Positions 1-10,500 of a stretch of DNA of 64,000 nucleotides are shown in pieces. The stretch covers positions 30,595,811 through 30,659,810 of the forward strand of contig CM040085.1 of the NCBI GenBank assembly GCA_022496805.1. The letters are read 5' to 3'. Source of the DNA: Pohlia nutans (Eukaryota; Streptophyta; Bryopsida; Bryales; Mniaceae). The notes beneath the pieces are model-generated. The model searched no databases. It saw only the letters and a program-made list of their open reading frames with translations, and was not told the origin of the DNA. A program made the translations under genes and the position numbers. How positions within the stretch are numbered: position 1 is the first letter of the stretch; each line of letters begins with the position of its first letter.

Positions 1-686
1 AATATAGGTACATGGATGATTTTCATTTAATAAACTTTTTTTCATTGTAATTTACACCTTTGTTAAAAAAAATCAGAATTTTTGAGTACATTTTGTAATT
101 GATATGAATTTTCTTCACAATCACTTCAAAAAATCATAGTAATTTAAAATTTTCACTAAAATTTATGAAAAATTCATGACTTGTAGTAGACACGTGGCTT
201 CATCTACTAAAATAACAAAGTTGAATTCTTGTATTATTTATAGTAGCAAAATTAAGTGTGACATGTAAAGGATGATTCTATAGTCATAGGCCCGAGCTTT
301 GGGGGTTAACTCTAAGGTTGGATGTCCTAAAACCACCACCTCCCCCAATTATGACATGTAGAGTTTTCTTGGGGCCACCACAATTGAGACTCAAAACCAC
401 CAATTTCACTATTCAAGTAAACCAATGGCATGCAAAGCATTGCGAAGAAGTAGTTGGTGGTTTTGGGTATTATTATGAGTGAAAATTAGTACCACATGGT
501 GTGGCCATGGGGAAACCTAGAGGTCTGATTTGGATCACGTAGTTCTTTTCACTTCGAAAATTTGTATCAATTTGAATATTGGGAATTAAATTGCGAAAAT
601 TTGTGCATTCCGTAAGAAATCTTTTTCCAAATGACTGAAAAAGATTTCTCATAAATAACCTTGTTGAAATGAGGCCATATTTCTTA
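1..686. other. Non-coding AT-rich spacer with the left arm of an old inverted repeat
   Basis: No convincing gene. Positions about 312-345 (GGTTGGATGTCCTAAAAC...) recur in inverted orientation at about 1035-1067 (TTTTAGGACGTGCATCCAACC), outlining an older inverted-repeat element of roughly 750 bp into which the MITE at 687-1031 inserted. A second internal copy of the ACCACCAA/TTGGTGGT motif lies at 400-465. Confidence 0.45.
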
Positions 687-1031
687 GGGCCGCTTCACAC
701 TATGGCCGTCCAAGTCGAGAGGCCGTGGGATTGAGAGTCCAAAGAAATCTACTGAAAATAGGCATAAAATATAGTTTTCATTTTTTATGAAAAGAAATCG
801 ACGGCCTCTCGACCATAGTGACGGGTCTTGCAAAATGTAGGACCCAAACTTCCTCTCGAGAGGCCGTCACCTTGGTCAAAAAGTGTTGCCATGTAAGCAT
901 TTTGAAGGTCCATGGCCTTTGGACTTTGGCCTCTAGTGTGAAGGGACGAGAGGCCGAAACCATGGTTTCTTGCAGTTTGATTGGTGGAAATCGACGGCCT
1001 CTCGACTTTTGGCCATAGTGTGAAGCGGCCC
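687..1031. mobile_element. PIF/Harbinger (Tourist-like) MITE, 345 bp, TTA target duplication
   Basis: The terminal inverted repeats begin GGGCCGCTTCACACTATGGC on both sides and stay similar for about 40 bp (TCGAGAGGCCGT inside each). The element is flanked by the direct repeat TTA (684-686 and 1032-1034). GGGCC termini with a 3-bp TTA duplication are the signature of the PIF/Harbinger superfamily. It has no coding capacity. The motif CGAGAGGCCGT recurs internally, so the element is partly built of sub-repeats. Confidence 0.85.
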
Positions 1032-1034
1032 TTA

Positions 1035-1589
1035 AGTTGGTGGTTTTAGGACGTGCATCCAACCTTATTACCTGCAACTTCTTGTAGTGGGTTGACTAAT
1101 ATTGTAGTGGGTTGACTAATAGTAGGCCGATTTGAATATTTGATGTTGCCTCGTGGTCATCGGATACCCTGAGTCTACCGATGAGAAGTCAAAGCGGGGA
1201 TCCCCCACTCAAGGAATGAATAATCTCAAGTGATTGCAGAATTTGCTGCCTGGAACTCAAAGCAAGGCGGGCGCCATCAACTCCGGAGCATGAGCACTGT
1301 CTCAAGAGCCCGGATAAGAAACTCAGGCTCAATAAATATTGGCTCTGACAGTAGGGAAGAGATATTGCTCGGGCACTCATTTTTTTGGCTAAATACAATT
1401 GTAGCAAATATATTCCGTCCATGATTCCAGTGAAATGCATTCTCGTCCTTCTCCTGGTCTATTCTGGTCAGAGAACCTCGTAGCGGAGCTGCTTGTTATT
1501 ATTTAATCTATGAATGTTGTACTTCGGGAATAATTATGAAGAATTTGTGAGATTCTTGTATTTACTTTGATCAATTGGATAGCATAATA
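1035..1589. other. Spacer with an 18-bp tandem duplication
   Basis: ATTGTAGTGGGTTGACTA is present twice in tandem at about 1083-1120. The moderately GC-rich stretch 1140-1440 differs in composition from its surroundings and could be an old gene or transposon fragment, but no product is recognisable on either strand. Confidence 0.35.
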
Positions 1590-1754
1590 CATAATATTCA
1601 ATAGCCTTCATGCCCACTGCCTTTCCTTCGTGCATTTTGCTCATCACCTTGAGCCTCCACCTGTCCACTTAGCTAAGTATTGTTGGGTGTGGAATATTCC
1701 ACACTATCTACTGTAGAGCCAAGGCAGAGTCAATGCATGCTACTGAATGTTATG
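1590..1754 (+). mobile_element. Family A MITE, copy A1 (termini CATAATATTCAATAGC / GCTACTGAATGTTATG)
   Basis: A short non-coding element with inverted ends, a palindromic centre (GTGGAATATTCCAC) and the internal landmarks TGCCCACTGCCTTTCC, ATCACCTTGAGCCTCC and TAGAGCCAAGGCAG shared with six other copies in this window. The left end is diverged. The target duplication is not resolved. No superfamily is assigned. Confidence 0.7.
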
Positions 1755-2898
1755 TACCGTAGAACAATGGGAGCCAACACCCTTTTTGCAATGGGACCAT
1801 AGTCCAGTTACAATTAGAAACTAAGTTTTACGTGGCAATGACACGGTGGTCCCAAAATTCATGGAATACAAATGGCATTCCTTGATTACTTAGAAAAGTG
1901 AATCTAAGAGAAGATTCTCTTTTAATCCAGTTTTCAAAAGAGGGCTCCATTGCACTACTCTATTATGCTATGAGTGATGTCTTCGTTCTATTCCATCTTT
2001 TTTTCCTTTTACTGCAAACAAAAAAATTCTCAATTTTAAATGGTTTTGTTTGCAACTTCTAATTTTGATTTATTACTAAAACACTTCAATTGGCTAGACT
2101 TACACTACTAAAACACTTCAATTGGCTAGACTTACACTAGCTGTTGGTTCTTTTTGAGTATTATTTAATCTACTCAACACTAATAATCACCTTTTCAACT
2201 CTCCATTGATTGATAGAGTATCCTATAGCAAACAACATTTTGTGTGGGTTTAAGATTTGATGCAATTATAGAATGCGCAATTAGAGAGAAATTGAGTGTA
2301 TGTGTGCTTTTGGTGCAATTAGAGAGGGTTGAATGTCCATGTGCTTTTGGTGCAATTACAAAGTTGCAACTGCAGAAGGTTGATGTACGTGTGCTTTTGG
2401 TGCAATTACAGAATGTGCAATTAGGGAGGGTGAGTGTTTAGTTGAAAATTTCAATTGCGGATTGTAGAAGGTCCGTAACAAAATGACGTTAACTAATCAA
2501 AACATATATTGCACATATAATGTTGTAGATTGACAGACTACTAGACCTTCAATAAATATTAAAGTGTTAACATCACTTAAATGTTATGAATTTGTCTGCT
2601 CTCAAGCATTAAGATGTATCGAAAATAGATTGTATAAAGTCCTTCAAAAGAACTTTAACCAATCAAATTATTAGATATCATAAAATATAAATGAAATTGT
2701 CCCATCCAATACTTGTCATGCATTTGCTATGCTATACATTCACAACTCTTTTATGTTATGCTTCTGGCAACCAATGTAGATTAGAACATGACATGGAGAT
2801 TCTCCAATCACAAGTGTACCCAACATCTAATTTTCCATACGGACACAAGAGAGTGATTAAAAAAAGAGTTCCTATTGACTCGCAACTTGGGTTACATA
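1755..2898. repeat. Spacer with two small tandem repeats (2075-2138 and ~2300-2440)
   Basis: A 32-bp unit starting ACTAAAACACTTCAATTGG is present twice, exactly, at 2075-2138. Further right GTGCTTTTGGTGCAATTA recurs three times between about 2308 and 2410 as part of a diverged 40-50 bp minisatellite, which creates spurious open frames. Nothing else is recognisable. Confidence 0.6.
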
Positions 2899-3626
2899 CA
2901 TAACATTCAGTAGCCTTCATGCCCACTGCCTTTTCTTCACCTTAACCCCTAAATGCCTAGAGCCCTCTCCAAATTCGGCAGTTTTGCAAAGATGCATTAT
3001 AAAATGCAACCTACAGGAATATTTGAACTTGATATATGAATATAAGTTGTACATTATGAATTTTAGATTCTATCCATACGGTTAGATCTATCATTGCTAT
3101 TACCAATAATTTTGTATAAAATTTGAAACGTGAAATTCAAAATTATTTTGTAATTCAATTACGAATAAGATATTGACAATCTACAGATGAAATTCATTGT
3201 GATTGGTTGAAATGTAATACTCTAAGTGTAGTGATTTTTGGAGATTTTTTGGTTGCTTAATTTTATGAGTTGACTTTTTTTAGAGCACTTTTACACTAAA
3301 ATCTTCATTATTTTGGGTGAATCACTACAACATGAAATGAGGCATAAAAATTGCACAAATCATCCCCTGTCTAATCGGATCACATATGCATGAAGCTAAC
3401 TTCCCATAGAATCTACAGTAAAAATTCCACACTGCTAAAAGTGCATGACGGATGAGGAATTATGGATGAAATCTGTACATCGTCCAAAAAATGGACGCTT
3501 AGGCAGTTAGGGGTTAAGCCTCCACATGTCCACTTAGCTACTGATGAAGTACTCTTGGGTGTGGAATATACCACACCATCTACTGTAGAGCCAAGGCAGG
3601 GACAGTGCATGCTACTGAATGTTATG
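2899..3626 (+). mobile_element. Family A MITE, copy A2, split by a nested TTAA element
   Basis: The left third of family A (CATAACATTCAGTAGC to TTTTCTTCACC) is at 2899-2941 and the rest (GCCTCCACATGTCC to GCTACTGAATGTTATG) at 3518-3626. Removing the insert and one TTAA restores a continuous family A sequence, so the insertion order is clear. Confidence 0.8.
2946..3513 (+). mobile_element. Family B TTAA-flanked element B1 (568 bp, piggyBac-like MITE)
   Basis: Ends CCCCTAAATGCCTA... and ...TAGGCAGTTAGGGG are inverted repeats of about 14 bp, with TTAA directly on both sides (2942-2945 and 3514-3517). A TTAA duplication with CCC-starting termini is typical of the piggyBac superfamily. There is no open frame of note. 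B2 and B3 near 46-47 kb are the same family with nearly identical length. Confidence 0.8.
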
Positions 3627-3982
3627 AATACATACTGTAACAACAATGGAGATATTGACAAGGCAAAGATATATACATGCAGTCATTCCCAATAATTTTA
3701 TGATAGCGAAAATTCCTGGAAGTGAAAACTCAAAATACAGCATTGATTTTAGTTGCAGGTCCTTTTCATGTACTGCACTTTGTCACTTCAGAAAACCCTG
3801 GCAGGACAAATTGCAAACGGACACGTAGTTGGACACTAATGTTTTAACATTCTTCAACCGCCTTAGCCTATTCCATTTCTACAGTCCTTTACACAAAAAA
3901 AATCATAAGTTAACGACGTTGAATACTCATGTAGAAGCATCATTTTTCACTATTGAATCAATGATGCTTCAACAACAACATT

Positions 3983-4128
3983 CATAACATTCAGTAGCCT
4001 TCATGTCCACTGCCTTTCTTTCATGCACTTCGCTCATCACCTTGAGCCTCCACCTGTCCACTTAGCTACTGATGAAGTACTCATGAGTCTGGAATATTCC
4101 ACTCCATTGCATGCTACTGAATGTTATG
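3983..4128 (+). mobile_element. Family A MITE, copy A3 (short version)
   Basis: Starts CATAACATTCAGTAGC and ends GCTACTGAATGTTATG. It has the same internal order as A1 but lacks the TAGAGCCAAGGCAG segment, making it 146 bp long. It lies about 270 bp beyond the tRNA-like relic that follows the callose synthase stop. Confidence 0.75.
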
Positions 4129-4400
4129 TCGTAGAAAATGGACCAAGCTATAACAGTTCATCTAAACTTACAACTAGGGAATATATCACCAGGGAACTGC
4201 ATCCATCAGTCACCACATGGAATGGACAGGTCTGACAGTTGAATGCAAAACTGATCCAAAATCTCCTCCCAAAAAAGCCGTCTGACAAATCACCGAAAGG
4301 CGTTCATAACCGGGGGAGGAACTGTATGAAGTGAATTTGGAAAATCCCTCCATTTTTTCGTTTGCTTCACCCTCGGAAAAACAAATCATCCGTTTCTTTT

Positions 4401-4476
4401 GGGGAATGATGGGATTTGAACCCCTGATTTCAAATTCACAATCTGACATAAAAAAGACTGATTTACCATTGAGTAG
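4401..4476 (-). pseudogene. tRNA-His(GUG)-like relic, 3' half well preserved
   Basis: On the minus strand the anticodon stem TCAGA/TTTGA closes a 7-base loop TTGTGAA, giving anticodon GTG. A 4-base variable loop follows, then a T-arm with GGGTTCAAATCCC and a 3' acceptor strand ATTCCCC. A D-arm-like CTCAATGGTAAATCAG lies upstream, but extra bases (a T run) separate it from the anticodon stem, and I find no matching GGGGAAT at the 5' end. It is therefore a degenerate or partial tRNA, possibly of organellar origin. It lies 47 bp past the callose synthase stop codon and may be inside its 3' UTR. Confidence 0.4.
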
Positions 4477-4522
4477 TTTCAGTATCTACGGGAAAAGCAG
4501 AGCAAAAGAAAGAAATCCTAAG

Positions 4523-7500
4523 TTACAAATCCTTGTTAGGATTGTTTCCAGACAAAAGTGTCGAGATTTCCAGTCCTCTACTGAAAGCCTGGTTGAAGAC
4601 GAGGCGAGTCTGGAAGGTGGAGACAAAAGGAAACCAGGAGAGCAATGCAATGGGAATGAACACAATAGCTCCCATGAACGCTTCATACAGTCTTGCTATG
4701 GCTCGAATCGACTTCCACAAACCGAGTTTCTTCATCACTGGCCGTAGTGCAATTGCGATCTGAGATCAACAAACAAATAAATAGTTTGGTTTAGCTCTCT
4801 AGTATCAGGTTTACGCTTGAATAGCCCTCAAAATTTCTGCCCTTGTATTTCAGGTCAGTCCTCGAGATGGTAAAATAAGAAGTGCAGAAAATAGCGTAGG
4901 TAAAAATGAGGAGTCTCACAGATAGGAGGCCCCAGCCCGTAGGGATAAGAGACAAAGCACTTGCAAACACATCGCCGATTGTGAGACTTGTAACAGCCAC
5001 GGCCACAACCACGCCCCCGATTATGGCTAAGAACACAATCATTTGAAAGAGCCTTAGTATGAGCTGAAAGTTTGCCGATGATTTCTGGCTCACGGAAAAC
5101 ACCTGCAAATTCACAATATAAATAGGAACACATACATTAATGATTGAACGCAATAAAGAAGTGTTATATACAACTCGATCAGCGGTGGCTTTCTACTAAT
5201 TACTATGGCAAGGAATATCGATAAGGAAAAGAAGTTTTCAATTCGCAAGTGCCCAAATCGCTAAAAGTAGCCGCTTCCATATGTAGAGGAAGTTTGAAAG
5301 TACAAAAGGTACCAATAGAAAGAAGAAATCATTTTTGAACTAGAGAAATATGGTTTGAAAAATACTGTAATCGGTCATTAGATTCTAAAGTGGACTTTGT
5401 TTCTTTGGCTTCGGCACTTAGGAGTTAAGGTAGCGAATAGTTACTGGTGCTCACCTTGAATGTGAGGACCACACCAGCTAGCACACACCAGGAGAACCCA
5501 TAGACCTGCATGAAACAAAACCAAACACCGCACATTAACTAATACTATTGTACACATCATCTCGGTGTTCTGTCAAATTCTACTAGGTTTCAACAAACAT
5601 CAAATATGATCAAATATGAAAAGGCTTCAAATGATGAGGAAGACAGCAGAATAGAGGACAAACTACTAACCCGGAAATTTCTGTCATGGCCAACGACGTT
5701 AAGAGCATACACAACACCATACTGGATTAGAAAGAACCGCAAGCTAAGTATTATCTCCCAGAACCGCCCTCGGGGTGTTTGGATATGTGATTGCTCATCC
5801 AGCCACCAGACTTCCCAACTTTTTTTGCCTTCGTCGCCGATGCCTCCTTTGTGGAACAGCCAGTTTGTCCAGTCCTCGAAGTCAGTCACAGTCCTGGGTG
5901 AAGGTAAGAAATTGTAAGCTGAGAAGACGACCCAATAGAAGTAATAGGCAGAACGTAAAGAGGATAAGGTAACTCAGCAAAAATGCAGACTCATGTAATA
6001 CTCACTTTTGCCACTCAAATCCGGAAGGATTAAATATGTAAGGCGCCCATAACCATGAGATGGCAAGAAACCAACTACTGAATGTGAGCAGGATGTAAGT
6101 GAATGTTGTCCGTTCTGAAGCCCCATATGCACGGTATACGATGAGCAGCAGCATTATCTCCAGACTGTAATCAGCACAATAGTTAGCTATACACTGAAGG
6201 CAGTGCCACGATAACATTATTAAGCAAATCAACAAGTTCCCCACAGTAAATGGCTAGAGGCAGGATATTCTGCAGTTGTCGGACTCTAAACCTTACGCAA
6301 AAAGTGACTAACGAGATACACTTGGTCTCAACTACACTGTTCGCCAAAGGTTAGTAATGTGATGACGCTTGTACATGAACCGGAAAATTCCGTAATCTAA
6401 ATAAGGTACAAGAAATGATCGTAGACGCGGAGGGTTAAAGGTATTCTTACGCTTTCACAAAGTGGCTCCGGGAGTACATTCGATAATTTTCAGCAAAGGT
6501 AATATGTGCGACAACAAACCCTCTCCCAGTACTCGCATACTGCATGAACACCAAAATTAACAATCATGACGAATTCGGGATGCATCAAAATATTCAGATG
6601 CAGGTGGGTAACCCAAAAGCTGTATCGTTAGCTACTGTCCCAATTGGAGGCATTTATAGCAGAAAACATTTTACCTTGGCACCTCCATGGAGAATGGTGC
6701 GGCCAAAGTAGTGTGTTCGTGTTCCAAGTGAGAAGGTAAAGAAGACCGAACTTAATTGAAGTTGCATCGTGAAAAAGCTTATGATTGCCTGCAATTCCAA
6801 TGATGAGAAATGTTATAAAGAGGAATTCAAAACAATATTCAGCACTCAAAAGCGATCGACATAAATATGGCATATGAGAAAGGATTACAAAAATTTCACA
6901 CTACTAAGCAAACTCTGTTCCAGTTTTCAGCGAGCCCAAGCCTTTGTGATTGCTGTTGAAGAAGAATGGTGTTCTAAACTTGCAGATGGTTGTCACTGTC
7001 GTACAAAGAGGTATAAAAATGTGATATGCAAAATCCACATTTGTCACTAATCAGAGGAAAACCATCCTAGAGATCAATGGATGGATGACCATCTTACTTT
7101 CAATATTCCTTCCTCAAGAAGGAAGTTCATGATCATCGGCACAGCAGTGAAAACACCAATCTGCAGAAGAAATTGTGTGTCGAGGGCGGATTGCAAAGCC
7201 ACATTTGTGGAAAGCCCTTTACTTTTAAGATCAGCGTCCACTCCTGATAGTGCCTGTTGCAAAAAATAAAGCTCGATGAATAATCAATGTCTAAGAGTTG
7301 ACGCTGATAAGGTAACAAGGAAGTTGTATCCGCTATAGCCAATGCATAATCAGAATCAGAAACAGGAAAAAGGAAACACTTGTATGCCCCATTATATATA
7401 AAGATACCATAAGGGCAGTCCCAGTGAAAAATCATCTCCTTATGTCATCCTGAGCTACAATTTAGAACCACGTCTGCTTGCAACTCTATCATGAAGTGTT

Positions 7501-10500
7501 TAAGGATGCACACCAGATATACTTTGCCGTAGAGGAACACATAGACTGTCAAGACGGTCAACTGCCAGTTACCATGTAAAACATCAGTTACTAACAACTT
7601 AAACAAAATTAGAGCACAGAAAGAAAATAGTGCATAAAATCAAATAAGCCAAACCTGCTCTATAGAAAACACAAGCATCCCATGTGTACGTTCACTCAAA
7701 ACTTCATGAATTCGTCTGAATAAATGGAACTTATGAGACATACCATAGTCGTGAAGTAATAACCAACAGTAGTAAAGAAGAAAGATAACATCCGGAAGAA
7801 GTCAAAGAGCTGGCCCAAACGATAGATGTCACGACTTAGGGTTTGTTCCCCATTTCCAGAAGCCACTTTCCCTTCAAACGCCGCAATTTGATTCAACCCC
7901 ACATCTCGCCCCTTACCACACTGCATAAAACAAACAAAAACAGTTGTGAATTTGAATACTAGTATCAAAATACAGCTAGTACTCCAGATAAATAAAAAAT
8001 ACAATGTGTCCAGGTTCGAAGCATACCTGAATGTATTCATGATGGGTGATGTTCCCTTGACGTAAAGTGGAATTGAATCCTGCAGGAAAGTGGTAGAAAA
8101 TTGAGTATAGTTAGCCAAGACAGACTACATGAACCAGACCTAAAATGAAGGACAAAATATTCAGGACATGGAATACCCACAACAAACCTGACCTACCTAG
8201 TCGTACTTATACATTCGTAACCACAAAATGCAAGCTAAGGAAACAAAATTTCAAGAGACGGATGGGACCTGCAAAAATATCTTCACTAAGGTTAATCTGC
8301 TTTGATGCCTTGCTGATGCCTCCCCTTGTGATGTGGAATATGCGGTCAAAGACATCTGGATGCCCGTAGTGCATTCTCACCCTACAGAACGTATCGTGAA
8401 TTAGTCAGAAAAGGTCTTTCAAAACGACAGTTAAATTCTGGCAAATTATAGCAAATTGTAATCTACGACTAATCTTGAAGGCGTAGGAGGTTGAGAGCAT
8501 TGAGGTATCAAGGATCACATGAGTATCACCTTCAATTGCAAATTCCTATTCTATGTCATATACACTATAATAACTTACAGATGATCGATTTAACATGATG
8601 AGATTCCAAGAAATGAAATAATGACCATGCGGCTTCTCATAAAGTTCCAGAGTACTTACTTGAGTGGCTTTGCAAGAACCCGTTGTCCAAGTGTAACAAA
8701 GCTCCGTTCTTGCAATGACATGAACCAGGCCAAAGAAGACACACTGCGACCAGAATGACAGTTAAGAAATGCCTAATGCGATCATAAATTGCTTCAAAAT
8801 AGCCTGATTGCAGGTCTGTCCGATCATAACTCGGAAACAATGCTCAACGTCAAGGACAATATTTATGAAAGATGGGGAGATCAGTCTGCACCTTCCAGTG
8901 AAAACATGCTCACGAACACCAAGAATCGTAGGTGGTCGGTGTCCATATTTTCCAGTTTTCGATTCTCCGTTTTCGGTTTTCGGTTTTCGGTTTTCAAATT
9001 CTTCTAGAAGATTTCTCATTTTGAACGTTTCTTCCAAATAATGCTCCTGCATCGATTTGGGGTGCTCACCAACATGAATACTTCTCATAGACGTTCAAAT
9101 TCTACTAGATATAAATACCAGGCAAACTATAAAAGCCATTTCTTCATGATTATCATAAAGAAGTAGACCTTAAAAGATTGTCACACAACAGATTCTAACT
9201 CGGCAAGATGGACATACCTGATTCATATCAATAGTTTGAAGGGCCTCTCCACGGGTAAATACAATTGCATGGTTTTGATTTTCAGGCTTACCCTCTCCCA
9301 AAATAACTTCTCCAGGCAATTCTATAGAGTAAATCTCCTGCATCCAGTTCCCCATCATTGTGAAATTTTCGTTCTCCGATAATTACCAGTTTCAACATAG
9401 TAGGGAATTTGCAGGGAACTCTTAGATATTGATTAAATGTTGCAATGCATCTCAAAACTCCACAAACGCGGAAAATATGTTAATTAAGGGCAGAGAGCGT
9501 AAGAAATACTGAAAATATAGGACCGGCATTCGTTGTATCATCACCTGATCATTCCCACTAGGATCGGCTTTCATAAGTTTCGAATAAAACTTAGTGACCT
9601 CCTTCGCTCCCACCTTCACCTTGCCCTTGTGAATGTAGGAAATCCTCAACGAATCATTCCTGTTGTAGCAAGACGTTTGCAACATATGCAGCTTCTGTTA
9701 TTCAAGTGTGCTTTACAATTGCCATTCAAGTGTGCTTTACTTTCACCTATGTCACATGTTTACAGTGCAGAGGTTGAGCAGCATTTTAGTAAATCCTAAG
9801 GACAACGTCATCATGGCAGTCCGAGCATGCTTAAATAAATTAGTGATAGGTATTTGAACGGAAGTGAGTACCATATCCAGTAAAAGCCATTGGCATGACA
9901 TAAATAGTATATCTAAAACATGAAATTGATACCCCTCGGACAATTCCAAGCAGTGCCTTCAGATACAAATACATAACTAGCAGGCCATGAGGAAAATCAA
10001 CTGACGAGAATAGGAAGCTCGAAGTGAACACTCACGTTTTCATCAAGTAGGAAATATCCAAGGCTTTCTGTCGGCCTTCAGCTCCCTTTCCCCCCTGCTG
10101 TTGTTCTCCGTATATTTGAGCACTAACTACATACAGAAACTTCAGCTCTGCCTGAGCTCGAGCATCAAGGATAACTGTATCTTGTGAAGCACTTGATGTC
10201 GAATGCTGGGATCCTTGTTCCAGATCTTCTGCTTTAATCCATTAAAAAGACATAAGTAAAGGAAAGGCCATGTTCTACATAATAACTTGAAAGTAAATGA
10301 AATTTGACAGAAATATGACTACCCAGTACAAGCTTAAGAAGTACTGTAAGAATAAAATCAATGAAATAGAAATACCTGACAAAGATGCTCCTTCTAGTTT
10401 CGCCTGCAATACAAGAGCTCTTTTGTAATACATCATTCCACGAACTGCAGGACAACGTAAGGTGGCATCAGTCACATGTTTCAAGTGTATCAGCGGAAGC

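Noticed and set aside
2244..2441. 65-aa frame with repeated VLLVQL motif
   Set aside because: Reads through the tandem repeat at 2300-2440; no independent coding support.
4331..4747. 138-aa plus-strand open frame
   Set aside because: Antisense to the last callose synthase exon and the tRNA-like relic.
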